Assembly (NCBI RefSeq): GCF_024213375.1
Contig: NZ_JANAVJ010000018.1
Span: 23,839 to 87,838 of the forward strand
DNA from: Paenibacillus sp. MZ04-78.2
Lineage (GTDB): Bacteria; Bacillota; Bacilli; Paenibacillales; NBRC-103111
DNA: 64,000 nt
Reading direction: 5' to 3'
The notes beneath the pieces were generated by a model, which did no database searches, had not been told where the DNA came from, and was given only the letters and a program-made list of their open reading frames with translations. Shown here piece by piece: positions 17,254-24,666 of the stretch. The number at the start of each line of letters is the position of its first letter. The stretch's first letter is position 1. Both the position numbers and the translations under genes were made by a program.

Positions 17254-18381
17254 TCATACCGTAGCGAACAAATGCTCGCCCGCGAACCACGCGGTCAGGC
17301 GGTGGTTGATTTGTTCCTCGTTCAGCTCAGGGAACACGTTATCTGCGACGATCAGATCGTACAGGCGCTCCATCGGCTCGCGGCCGTCCGCCTTTTTCGC
17401 TTTGGCGTCCGTCTTGAGCACTTCCCAGGTTTGCAGCACGTACGCTCTCCGATCGATATCCTGCTTCGTGAAGAAATGGGCCAGACGCTCGACATCCGAC
17501 AGGAACCCGTCGCCGAAACGCGTTTTGACCATACCGCCGAGCAGCGCGATTTCCGCTTCGTACATCGGCCGCTGCGATCTGTCCTCCTTGCCAATCCACG
17601 GCGTCTCCAGAATGAACGGCAGATGCTTCAGCTTCTCATGGTGAACGACGTTATGCATCGCTTGGAAGCCGATCCAACCGGCGCCGAGGGGAGCATGACG
17701 GTCTTTGCCCGCGCCTTTCGGGTTTTTGCTGTCGTTCAGATGCACGACGGCCAGACGATCCAATCCGACCGTGCGGTCGAACTGCTCCAGCACGCCGTCC
17801 AGATCGTTTACGATGTCGTAGCCCGCATCGTTCACGTGGCATGTATCGAGGCAGACAGTCAGCTTGCCGTTGTCTTCCACTTTTTCGATGATGGTGGCCA
17901 GTTCCTCGAAGCTGCGGCCCATCTCCGTGCCTTTGCCTGCCATCGTCTCCAGCGCGATGTTCACGTTCGTATCCTTCACGCCGCTCAGCACTTCGTTCAA
18001 TCCTTGCGCGATGCGCGCCAGCCCGTACTCGGCATCCTTGTCCGTATAAGCCCCGGGATGAAGCACGATCTGTTTCACGCCGAGATAATCCGTACGTCGG
18101 ATTTCTTCCTGCAGGAAGCGGACCGCCAGCTCGTACGTGTCTTCCTTGTAAGAACCCAGATTGATAATATACGGAGCATGGACGATAATCTCCCCGATGC
18201 CATGCTGCTCCATCACGGCTTTGCCTTCTTCAATATATTGATTTTCGATCGGCTTGCGGCGCGTATTCTGCGGCGCTCCCGTATAAATCATAAACGTTCC
18301 GGAGCCGTAAGAAACGGCTTCGTTGGCCGCATTCAGCAGCCCTTTATCCGAAAACGAAACGTGCGATCCGATTCTGACCAT
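17254..18381 (-). CDS. nfo: Deoxyribonuclease IV (AP endonuclease) with a C-terminal extension
   Basis: A 375-residue endonuclease IV for abasic sites. Zinc-ligand segments are visible: the [11 protein letters not shown] histidine, [47 protein letters not shown] and the late LETP glutamate. The family is usually 280-300 residues, and here about 85 residues follow the core (from [10 protein letters not shown] to the end, including a charged [12 protein letters not shown] stretch). The extension is in frame and ends cleanly; its role is unknown. Start ATG at 18381 with a weak upstream site; first gene of the nfo-purU pair. Confidence 0.93.
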   Translation of the reverse strand: MVRIGSHVSFSDKGLLNAANEAVSYGSGTFMIYTGAPQNTRRKPIENQYIEEGKAVMEQHGIGEIIVHAPYIINLGSYKEDTYELAVRFLQEEIRRTDYLGVKQIVLHPGAYTDKDAEYGLARIAQGLNEVLSGVKDTNVNIALETMAGKGTEMGRSFEELATIIEKVEDNGKLTVCLDTCHVNDAGYDIVNDLDGVLEQFDRTVGLDRLAVVHLNDSKNPKGAGKDRHAPLGAGWIGFQAMHNVVHHEKLKHLPFILETPWIGKEDRSQRPMYEAEIALLGGMVKTRFGDGFLSDVERLAHFFTKQDIDRRAYVLQTWEVLKTDAKAKKADGREPMERLYDLIVADNVFPELNEEQINHRLTAWFAGEHLFATV

Positions 18382-18526
18382 GACCGGGAATCACTCCTTT
18401 GTTCATCTCACTTTCATCTATTTTACTAGGATCGGGACAAGAAATCTAGAATAGGAAATATTCTCTTGCAGGTTCCGTTTTCCTCCAGCGGAAAGTGAGG
18501 TATAATGTTAGGGAGGTGAACGTTTC

Positions 18527-18976
18527 ATGTGGTATGCGATGAACGATGCCCCGCCCGAGGGGTTTATGTGGTTTATTATTTTCTGGGTATTCGTGCTGCT
18601 GTTCATGATGTCGGTGGGCGGCTACTTTATGTTCCGCAAGTTTTTCAAGGTGCTCCCCCGAGAGGACGGCAAATCGAAGCTGGACTGGCAAAATCATTAC
18701 GTCGAATCGTCCCGCCACCTGTGGACGGAAGACTCCAAAGCGTTCCTCGACATGCTGGTCGAGCCCGTGCCTACTCCGTTCCGCGACATCGCGAAGCATT
18801 CCATCGCCGCCCGGATCGGTCAAGTAGCGCTGGAAGCGAAGGCCGACGCAGTCACACGGGAGCATTGCATCGAGGGGTACATCTTGGCAACACCCAAGCG
18901 CGATTACCGCAGTCTGACCTCATATTTGGACAAAAAGCAGATCGACTACAGTCCGTTCAAGCATCTGCTTCAATAA
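18527..18976 (+). CDS. DUF2621-family membrane-anchored protein
   Basis: A 149-residue protein with one N-terminal membrane helix (about residues 14-36, FMWFIIFWVFVLLFMM) and a cytosolic part with ENRD-like helical segments (FRDIAKHSIAARIGQVALE) resembling the family that includes B. subtilis YneK. The function is unknown. A TATAAT box at 18501-18506 and GGGAGGTGA at 18511-18519 precede the ATG at 18527. It ends at a very strong terminator. Confidence 0.82.
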   Translation: MWYAMNDAPPEGFMWFIIFWVFVLLFMMSVGGYFMFRKFFKVLPREDGKSKLDWQNHYVESSRHLWTEDSKAFLDMLVEPVPTPFRDIAKHSIAARIGQVALEAKADAVTREHCIEGYILATPKRDYRSLTSYLDKKQIDYSPFKHLLQ

Positions 18977-19018
18977 ATTGCCTTTTCATAGCTTGCTTCC
19001 TCTGCTTTAGGGGAGCAA

Positions 19019-19060
19019 ACGCAACGAAGCCCGGACCTGTTCGTCCGGGCTTCGTTGCGT
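19019..19060 (+). terminator. Strong terminator after the DUF2621 gene
   Basis: A perfect 18-bp inverted repeat, 19019-19036 with 19043-19060, with a six-base loop. It also ends just after the stop of the small minus-strand gene at 19070, so it may work for both strands. Confidence 0.85.
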
Positions 19061-19069
19061 ACATCAGAA

Positions 19070-19246
19070 TCAAGGCTCGTCAAGAACCTTTTCCTGCTCG
19101 TTCTGATCTTGGCGCGCAGCTTCGAGCACGTCTTGATCCGTCTCGCTCTGCCCTTGGATGGCGGCTGCCGCGTCCGCTTGGTTAGCGAGCTGCTCCTCCG
19201 CTTGTCCTACGCCGTGCGCGCCTTGATGTCCTCTGCTGGATGCCAT
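19070..19246 (-). CDS. Small acidic Gln/Ala-rich protein, 58 residues (unknown)
   Basis: A short frame with a clear ribosome site (GGAGG, six bases, ATG at 19246). The product starts MASSRGHQGAHGVGQAEEQL and ends QDQNEQEKVLDEP; it has no cysteine and no membrane segment and is rich in Q, A, E and D. The composition recalls small spore or stress proteins of Bacillales, but there is no motif I can name. Support comes from the ribosome site, a stop right at the shared terminator and high-GC codon use like the neighbours. Confidence 0.65.
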   Translation of the reverse strand: MASSRGHQGAHGVGQAEEQLANQADAAAAIQGQSETDQDVLEAARQDQNEQEKVLDEP

Positions 19247-19342
19247 GGAAAACCTCCGGTTGTCCGTTTTGTCGGGAAGACACCGTTTAGTATGATCCTT
19301 GTGGCGATCCTTTATCCCAGCTTAGGAAACATCCGGCTTAAC

Positions 19343-20764
19343 CTAAGATTTCGGATAAGTCGATGTGGTCTTCCCCTTCTTCTTGCTCGGCTCCACGTCC
19401 GACAATTGCACCGACAGCGTCGTCAGATCGTTGGTCCGCTTGTTCTTATCCGGATTGCGCAGCTGCGAGCGGAGACCGACCGTCGTCACGCCGCTGACGT
19501 CAAGCGTTAGCGGAAATTCCTCCTGCTTGACGAAGCCTACGCGGCCGTCAATGATCACGTACATATCGACCTTCTCGTTGGAGTTCAACGCAATGGTCAA
19601 ATATTTGGACCCTTTTGGCTGCACGGCAGCTTCGATTTCGCCCTTCTGCTGCAGATCTTTCACAATAACGCCCTTGTCGTCAAAATAGTCGCTGACTCGA
19701 ACGATCGATTTATCCGACCAATTAACCGGGCCGTCCTGTGAATAGCCGCCGTTCGGAGGCGTGATCGTATTGCTGTTCGGGTTGTTATTGAAGCTGCTGC
19801 CGGAAGACCCGTTCGAACCGCCGGTGCCGCCCGAATTCGTCCCTGTCCCGACTGGATTAAAAGGAAGCGTTAAATCCACCGTCGTATAATCCCAGAGCCA
19901 GCCGTTCCTTTTCAGATACGTGTACGCACGGTCCAGAATCGTTACCGCTTCGGCGCGGGTCACGTAGTCTTTCGGACGAAAATATCCCATATCGTTCGGC
20001 GTCATAATGCCGCTTGCCTTGAGGCTTGCCAGCGCTTTGGCCTGAACGTTGGACAGTTCGTCCCCGCCCAGCTTGCAATCCGCGGTGTTGTTGCCGAGAA
20101 TGAGCGTGACAAACACATTGTTGCCTTCCACGTCCATCAAGCCGTCTTCGACATACCGTCCGTCCGCTTGGGCGACTTGGTATTCCGCTTCCGTTTTGAA
20201 CATTTTGACCGGAACGTCTTTCAATTCCGATACGACCGAGCATACGTCATTGTCGCTAAAACGCTTTTCCATTAAACGATTGTCGAAATACGCATACAAC
20301 AACTGGGCAAGCTGCAGACGGGTCAGCTGCATATCGGGGCGAAAAGCCAAATTTCCTTCCCGGCTCAGCCCATACCCCCCGATTTTGAACGAGGCGTTGT
20401 AAATCTCCGTTATGGGCTTATGCGCCCAATGCAATTCGGGTACGTCGGTAAAATAAGTAATTTTTTGTTTCCCGGTGGCCAGCGCGTTCGGACGATACTT
20501 ATCGAACAGCCGATACACCATAGCCGACCATTCCGCCTTGCTGATCGTCTTGTTCGGACGGAAGTTGCCGTCGGGATACCCAGTCAGCACTTGCTTTTTC
20601 GCCATAAGTCGGATCGACTCAACGGCCCAGGCATACTGCTTCGCATCGACATCCGGAAACACATTAATTTCCGCCGCTGCGGGTCTGGGCCACAACGACA
20701 ACAGCACGGACAACGACAGCAGAACTGCAAGCTTGCGGTACCATGAAGAATATATCTTGTTCAT
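19343..20764 (-). CDS. SLH-domain surface protein
   Basis: A 473-residue secreted protein. It has a signal peptide (KLAVLLSLSVLLSLWPRPAAA), then three N-terminal SLH-like repeats (VFPDVDAKQYAWAVESIRLM ... YPDGNFRP; YFTDVPELHWAHKP; and a third near ASGIMTPNDMGYFRP). A Gly/Ser/Asn linker (about residues 310-345) and a C-terminal domain of about 120 residues without a known name follow. SLH repeats bind pyruvylated cell-wall polymer. The start is the ATG at 20764, seven bases after GGGAGG; the ATG at 20779 is in that ribosome site's reading frame and is rejected. Probably a wall-anchored protein, not the main S-layer lattice. Confidence 0.88.
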   Translation of the reverse strand: MNKIYSSWYRKLAVLLSLSVLLSLWPRPAAAEINVFPDVDAKQYAWAVESIRLMAKKQVLTGYPDGNFRPNKTISKAEWSAMVYRLFDKYRPNALATGKQKITYFTDVPELHWAHKPITEIYNASFKIGGYGLSREGNLAFRPDMQLTRLQLAQLLYAYFDNRLMEKRFSDNDVCSVVSELKDVPVKMFKTEAEYQVAQADGRYVEDGLMDVEGNNVFVTLILGNNTADCKLGGDELSNVQAKALASLKASGIMTPNDMGYFRPKDYVTRAEAVTILDRAYTYLKRNGWLWDYTTVDLTLPFNPVGTGTNSGGTGGSNGSSGSSFNNNPNSNTITPPNGGYSQDGPVNWSDKSIVRVSDYFDDKGVIVKDLQQKGEIEAAVQPKGSKYLTIALNSNEKVDMYVIIDGRVGFVKQEEFPLTLDVSGVTTVGLRSQLRNPDKNKRTNDLTTLSVQLSDVEPSKKKGKTTSTYPKS

Positions 20765-20837
20765 TGCGAAACCTCCCATCTCTTTCCTTATTATCGGACG
20801 AACGGGCGCAAAATGTTACGGTTTGGAATCTTTACCT

Positions 20838-20886
20838 GCAAAAAAGCACACAAGCCGCTGCCGAATTCTTATTGTCCGGCGTGTGC
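20838..20886 (-). terminator. Terminator downstream of the YjfB-like gene
   Basis: On the minus strand GCACACGCCG ... CGGCTTGTGTGC then six T (complement of 20838-20886). It lies about 180 bases after the stop at 21065; the 180-base stretch between holds only a small hairpin (21013-21032). Confidence 0.65.
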
Positions 20887-21064
20887 CTATCCATAGATTC
20901 TCCCGCTTGCCTATGATTTCCTTATGTCGTTCCCTTTGGTATTCTTCGATCTGCAAAACCTATCCTGGTCGGCAACGCAAAAAAACTGCCCACGCTTAGA
21001 TTTACCTAAAGCGCAAGCAGGTTCCTGCATGCTTCATTCTTTTGAATTGAAAGGCTGGGAGAGA

Positions 21065-21244
21065 TCAGACGCGAATATCCAAGTTTTTGCCCAGGTTGGG
21101 ATGCTGCGCCGCCGCAAAATCCTGAAGCATCGTTGCCGCTTGGGCTGCCTGAGAATCCTTCATTTGACTTAGCAGAGCAATGCCGACCGCCTGCTTTAAC
21201 GGGTTTCCGCCGCTAATGGCGTTCAATGCTGCGTTAATTTGCAC
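21065..21244 (-). CDS. YjfB-like putative motility protein, 59 residues
   Basis: A short frame beginning at a GTG (21244) with AGGCGA upstream. The product contains NAALNAISGGNPLKQAVGIA, then LLSQMKDSQAAQAATML, and ends HPNLGKNLDIRV. The pattern (a helix with QAVGIALL, a second helix ending before a conserved HPNLG..LDIR tail) is like YjfB of Bacillus, annotated as a putative motility protein of unknown role. The start is uncertain because an ATG in another frame lies upstream. Confidence 0.6.
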   Translation of the reverse strand: MQINAALNAISGGNPLKQAVGIALLSQMKDSQAAQAATMLQDFAAAQHPNLGKNLDIRV

Positions 21245-21416
21245 AAGCTCGCCTCATTTCTTCGAAAGATGGAGCAAACGCCGGAAGTCCGTTCGCTAAG
21301 GCCAGTATAATCGAAACAATCAAGCCCTTCAATACAAATAAAGGAAATTTGTGTTTTCTGCCGAACCTATTCGTATCAACTCAATCCTGTATTAACGCGA
21401 GGTGTTTCCCCTGCCT

Positions 21417-21686
21417 ATGCAGCCCTACGTCATCGCAATCGCCGTTATCCTGTTTTTGATCTGTCTGGCTGTCTTTCTCCCGAAGTTTTTCAGACGAAAC
21501 CGATTCGGCCGACCCGGCTCCAAGTCCCGACCTACCGGTAAAAGCCAGCCCAAACAAAGCTGCTCCTTTTGTCGACGAAAGGTTCCTCCGAAGGAGTTGG
21601 CCTTTTACGCCACAGCCGGCAAAGTCGTCGGCGTCTGCCGAGCCTGCCGGCCGAAAGCGGAACGTCAAGACTTCATGCGGTTGTGA
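21417..21686 (+). CDS. Single-helix membrane protein with a CxxC...CxxC zinc-ribbon-like tail
   Basis: An 89-residue protein. Residues 3-24 form a membrane helix (YVIAIAVILFLICLAVFL), then a basic stretch (KFFRRNRFGRPGSKSRP), then CSFCRRKVPPKELAFYA and VCRACRPKAER, a likely four-cysteine metal site. I do not recognise the family. The start is unclear: GAGGTG at 21399-21404 is 12 bases from the ATG at 21417 but well spaced for the in-frame CTG at 21411; the GTG at 21402 is part of the ribosome site. Confidence 0.6.
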   Translation: MQPYVIAIAVILFLICLAVFLPKFFRRNRFGRPGSKSRPTGKSQPKQSCSFCRRKVPPKELAFYATAGKVVGVCRACRPKAERQDFMRL

Positions 21687-21784
21687 CTGCTCATTCGTTA
21701 TGGCGCCAAGCAAGGTCGTCCATAGGGGCATGTGGCTTGCGATGACATCGTTCCCGCGGGCATTCCATGTTCCAGCTCCGCAGC

Positions 21785-21812
21785 AAAAAGCCCTGAAATC
21801 TCAGGGCTTTTC
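21785..21812 (-). terminator. Terminator of the tRNA-Glu/tRNA-Leu transcript
   Basis: AAAAGCCCTGA and TCAGGGCTTTT pair with a four-base loop, 18 bases past the 3' end of tRNA-Leu on the minus strand. Confidence 0.8.
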
Positions 21813-21829
21813 ACGAACAGCTATTAGGA

Positions 21830-21912
21830 TGCGGTTGAGAGGACTCGAACCTCCACGGGCGTACGCCCACTACCCCCTCAAGATAGCGTGTCTGCCATTC
21901 CACCACAACCGC
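21830..21912 (-). tRNA. tRNA-Leu (GAG)
   Basis: Acceptor GCGGTTG pairs with CAACCGC plus discriminator A. The anticodon arm CTATC-TTGAGGG-GGTAG gives GAG, and a long variable arm (GTGGGCGTACGCCC) is typical of leucine tRNA. The T-arm contains GGTTCGAGTCC. CCA is not encoded. Confidence 0.95.
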
Positions 21913-21958
21913 AGGTTATCGTAGGGTGAACCCGATGGGTTCTCACCCCTACTATCTA

Positions 21959-22030
21959 TGACCCGTAGGGGATTCGAACCCCTGTTACCTCCGTGAAAGG
22001 GAGGTGTCTTAACCCCTTGACCAACGGGCC
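21959..22030 (-). tRNA. tRNA-Glu (TTC)
   Basis: Acceptor GGCCCGT pairs with ACGGGTC. Anticodon arm CCTCC-CTTTCAC-GGAGG gives TTC, and the T-arm contains GGTTCGAATCC. CCA is not encoded. Confidence 0.95.
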
Positions 22031-22070
22031 ATACTGTTTATTGTCGCCGCCTTTTTGAGCGACAAGTGTT

Positions 22071-22099
22071 ATTATAGCGGAATGGGATGAGCTTGACAA
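22071..22099 (-). promoter_or_regulatory. Promoter of tRNA-Glu/tRNA-Leu
   Basis: On the minus strand TTGTCA, a 17-base spacer and TATAAT (complements at 22094-22099 and 22071-22076), about 40 bases before tRNA-Glu. Confidence 0.8.
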
Positions 22100-22130
22100 G
22101 CCCCTTTTGAGAAAAAAATTTTCATCTTTT

Positions 22131-22159
22131 TTGGAGGTAGTCCTTCCCTATGTTACAAT
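22131..22159 (+). promoter_or_regulatory. Promoter of corA
   Basis: TTGGAG (22131-22136), 17 bases, TACAAT (22154-22159). It covers the first in-frame ATG (22150), which therefore cannot be the translation start. Confidence 0.65.
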
Positions 22160-22200
22160 CAACTGCAAAAGGACCCCATTCCCCTACAGAGGTGTATTCG

Positions 22201-23133
22201 ATGCTGGTATTCAACCACGCTACCGGTCAGGTTACGGAACAGGAGGCCCGAATTCCGGGCGACAATGAGAACATCTGGCTCCATATGACAGCTCCCGAGG
22301 CAAAGCAGGTCGAACACGTGCTTAAACACATGTTTCACTGCCACCCGCTTGTGGTTGAAGATTGCATCAAGCTGAATCAGCGTCCCAAAATGGACCGATA
22401 CAAAGACCATGTCTTCATCACGTTCTTTGCCGTCGTGGACAAGCAGCTTACTACGGTCGAAATCGCTATTGTGGTCGGTGCGAATTTTGTCATTACCATT
22501 TGTAAAGAGCCCCTTCCTTTTATCGACGAGCTCCAAAAGCACTTCTTGCAAGTCGAAGACAGCATGAAACACAGCGGGCGCATCTTATATTTAATATTAG
22601 ACCGCTGTGTCGACGACTATACCGATATCATCAATCAGATTGAGGACCGCGTCGACCGCTTGGAGCAAATGATCTACCGTAATCCTTACGTCCATGTATC
22701 CCGGGAAATATTTAAATCGAAGCGAAAGATGCACCGTCTCCGCCGTATTATCACTGAAGAGAAGACGTTGCTGGGCACAATAACGCACCAGAGCTTCCCG
22801 TATATTCGCCAGGAAGCGGATGTCTATTTTATCGACATCTACGATCATATTTCCCGCGTTGTCGATTCCTTGGACGTATTTCGGGAATCGCTCACCGGCC
22901 TCCTTGAGCTGCAAATGAGCATTAAATCCGACCGTATGAACGAGATTATGAAGACGTTGACCATTATCAGCTCGATTTTTCTTCCGCTGACCTTTATCGT
23001 TGGTTTGTACGGTATGAATTTCAAAGATATTCCCGAGCTCAACTGGAACTTCGGGTACGCATACGTTTGGATCGTCATGATCGTTGTCACGATCTCCATG
23101 TGGGCTATTTTTAAGTGGAAAAAATGGATTTAA
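22201..23133 (+). CDS. corA: CorA-family magnesium/divalent cation transporter
   Basis: A 310-residue protein. The long N-terminal cytosolic part includes WLHMTAPEAKQVEHVLKHM and a helical stalk (VDRLEQMIYRNPY onward). Two C-terminal membrane helices follow, with the selectivity signature YGMNF between LTFIVGL and the last helix YVWIVMIVVTISMWAIF, and a short basic tail. It forms a pentameric Mg2+ channel. I chose the ATG at 22201 (AGAGGTG six bases upstream), because the promoter lies over the ATG at 22150. It is divergent from tRNA-Glu and convergent with tRNA-Ser. Confidence 0.92.
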   Translation: MLVFNHATGQVTEQEARIPGDNENIWLHMTAPEAKQVEHVLKHMFHCHPLVVEDCIKLNQRPKMDRYKDHVFITFFAVVDKQLTTVEIAIVVGANFVITICKEPLPFIDELQKHFLQVEDSMKHSGRILYLILDRCVDDYTDIINQIEDRVDRLEQMIYRNPYVHVSREIFKSKRKMHRLRRIITEEKTLLGTITHQSFPYIRQEADVYFIDIYDHISRVVDSLDVFRESLTGLLELQMSIKSDRMNEIMKTLTIISSIFLPLTFIVGLYGMNFKDIPELNWNFGYAYVWIVMIVVTISMWAIFKWKKWI

Positions 23134-23141
23134 AGATAAAT

Positions 23142-23168
23142 AAAAAAACCGCCTTTCGGCGGTTTCAT
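23142..23168 (+). terminator. Terminator after corA
   Basis: AAACCGCC-TTTC-GGCGGTTT with flanking A/T runs, so possibly active for the tRNA-Asn/Ser transcript on the other strand as well. Confidence 0.85.
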
Positions 23169-23178
23169 TTATTATCTA

Positions 23179-23266
23179 CGGAGAGAGAGGGATTCGAACC
23201 CTCGCACCACTTACGCAGTCTAACCCCTTAGCAGAGGGTCCCCTTGAGCCACTTGGGTATCTCTCC
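23179..23266 (-). tRNA. tRNA-Ser (GCT)
   Basis: Acceptor GGAGAGA pairs with TCTCTCC plus discriminator G. Anticodon loop CTGCTAA gives GCT, with a long variable arm and the T-arm GGTTCGAATCC. CCA is not encoded. Confidence 0.95.
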
Positions 23267-23275
23267 AAGAAAGAA

Positions 23276-23351
23276 TGGCTCCCCGAACAGGACTCGAACC
23301 TGTGACAACTCGATTAACAGTCGAGTGCTCTACCAACTGAGCTATCAGGGA
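23276..23351 (-). tRNA. tRNA-Asn (GTT)
   Basis: Acceptor TCCCTGA pairs with the 3' strand TCGGGGA, followed by GCCA (CCA encoded). The D-arm has TAGCTCAGTTGGTAGAGCA, the anticodon loop CTGTTAA gives GTT, and the T-arm has GGTTCGAGTCC. Confidence 0.96.
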
Positions 23352-23369
23352 ATGGCAATTTTTAATTTA

Positions 23370-23846
23370 TCATGAATGCGGCTGCAAGTCAAGGGCAAGC
23401 AGCTTTAATTTGCCTTTGCAGAAACCGCAGACGTACTTCTTCGGGTCGGTCTTGCGTTTACGCATATACTCCGCGCTGCAGCTTGTACAAACGAGCTTGT
23501 ACCGGTAAGGCTCGGTACGCTTTAGCTCCTGCGGAAGCGACCGGCAATAGCGCGTCCCTCCGACCTTGGCCAGCAAACGCTTGAAATCGTCATCCCGGTG
23601 CCGGTACCCTCCGCCCAGCAAATGCAGGTGGTAATGGCACAGTTCATGCTTAATAATTTTCTCCACGTCGGCGGCTCCGAATTGCTCATACTGAAGCCAG
23701 CTGATCTCGATATCGTGTGTCCGGGTGAAATAGCGCCCTCCCGTCGACCTTAATCTCCGGTTGAACCTCGCCCGATGCAAAAAAGGACACCCAAACGACG
23801 ACAGCGATATTTGCTCTACCCACTGCTGCAGCTGTCGGTCATCCAT
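23370..23846 (-). CDS. ydcK: SprT-like zinc protein
   Basis: A 158-residue SprT-family protein. The putative metalloprotease motif HELCHYHLH lies at about residues 67-75 (HExxH plus a third histidine) and a C-terminal zinc ribbon has CTSCSAEYMRKR ... YVCGFCKGKL. The family includes B. subtilis YdcK, and in that species the gene also lies next to the trnS tRNA cluster, as here. The biological role is unknown in bacteria. The start ATG at 23846 has no strong ribosome site, only a purine-rich GGGTGGGAAAACG stretch. Confidence 0.9.
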   Translation of the reverse strand: MDDRQLQQWVEQISLSSFGCPFLHRARFNRRLRSTGGRYFTRTHDIEISWLQYEQFGAADVEKIIKHELCHYHLHLLGGGYRHRDDDFKRLLAKVGGTRYCRSLPQELKRTEPYRYKLVCTSCSAEYMRKRKTDPKKYVCGFCKGKLKLLALDLQPHS

Positions 23847-23986
23847 CGTTTTCCCACCCTTACTCTCTGGTTTCTCTTCGTTTCTCTCTTGAATTGTAAC
23901 CGCAGGTTAGGCTAAACTGTCAAGTAGGAATCTGGCATTGCTTCGGACAAATTGTCCCTTTGACCCATAGAGAGGAGTTTAACCCG

Positions 23987-24349
23987 ATGTTCAAAAAGAA
24001 ATGCGCCCTGCTTAAGCTGGAGGACCGGATCGAATTCGTGGAAATGCCCGCTACTCATATGTACCAACTGGCTGCGCTTAATCAACGGCTGCATAAGGAG
24101 CTGGACAAGCTAACCACGCCTAACGTCCCCGGACTGCCGGTATTTATCGCGGAATTCGACGGGCTTGAGCTTGTGCATCCAGGCTATACGCTCCAGCATG
24201 GCCTGGAATACATCAACCGCCTGGAACAGACGTTCAGCGCGATCCAAGCGCAGGAAAAAGAATATCCGCTCATCTCCCTCTTAACCGAGATTCGCGCGCT
24301 TCAGGCACAGCTCGAGCAGTGGTACGAAGAGGAAGAGGATTTCGCGTAA
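23987..24349 (+). CDS. Conserved-looking 120-residue protein (unknown)
   Basis: Start ATG at 23987 with AGAGGAG upstream; the in-frame TTG at 23960 precedes that ribosome site. The product has a basic start (MFKKKCALLKLEDRIEFVEM), then two helical stretches rich in Q, E and L (HMYQLAALNQRLHKELDKL and ALQAQLEQWYEEEEDFA). There is no signal peptide and no metal motif. I do not recognise a family. It is followed 78 bases later by cmpA and may share its transcript. Confidence 0.75.
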   Translation: MFKKKCALLKLEDRIEFVEMPATHMYQLAALNQRLHKELDKLTTPNVPGLPVFIAEFDGLELVHPGYTLQHGLEYINRLEQTFSAIQAQEKEYPLISLLTEIRALQAQLEQWYEEEEDFA

Positions 24350-24427
24350 AAAGGACCTGCACCCGAAACGGCTCCCGCCCATATGCTGTATAGTGTACGG
24401 CAGCTAGACGGGAAGGGACTGATGGTG

Positions 24428-24568
24428 TTGCCACAATGGCTTTGCAACCAGCTGATGCGGGCATTTTACAACAAAAACCGCCGGCAAATCCGTTTGCTGA
24501 ACGATTGCTGGTTTTTTTACCGCACCCGCAAAAGCGAGACGGACCCCACGACATCCCAGCTTCAATAA
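24428..24568 (+). CDS. cmpA: Cortex morphogenetic protein CmpA
   Basis: A 46-residue protein whose core MPQWLCNQLMRAFYNKNRRQ is followed by IRLLNDCWFFYR, which matches the small sporulation protein CmpA. In B. subtilis CmpA helps ClpXP remove faulty SpoIVA coats and delays cortex assembly. I choose the TTG at 24428, since the family begins MPxWL; ATG at 24422 and GTG at 24425 are alternatives, all near the ribosome site GGAAGGGA (24411-24418). About ten residues at the C-terminus (SETDPTTSQLQ) exceed the usual length. It implies a spore former. Confidence 0.85.
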   Translation: MPQWLCNQLMRAFYNKNRRQIRLLNDCWFFYRTRKSETDPTTSQLQ

Positions 24569-24589
24569 AGATGAGCTCAACGCTCAAAA

Positions 24590-24663
24590 CAAATAGAGCA
24601 TACGCCAGAGTGAAGGACGCGGCTTCCGCTAAATCCCTTTTCTCCGGCTTATGCTCTATTTTA
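24590..24663. terminator. Convergent terminator between cmpA and tex
   Basis: AAATAGAGCATA (24591-24602) pairs with the complementary strand at 24650-24662. The loop of about 45 bases is long, but the arms carry A and T runs on both sides. Confidence 0.65.
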
Positions 24664-24666
24664 TGC

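Noticed and set aside
21013..21032. Small hairpin GCAAGCAGG/CCTGCATGC as an RNA gene
   Set aside because: Too short, with a two-base loop and a mismatch, and no promoter is seen; kept only as part of a 3' untranslated stretch.
22150..22200. ATG at 22150 as the corA start
   Set aside because: The promoter -35 and -10 boxes lie over it and a better ribosome site precedes the ATG at 22201.
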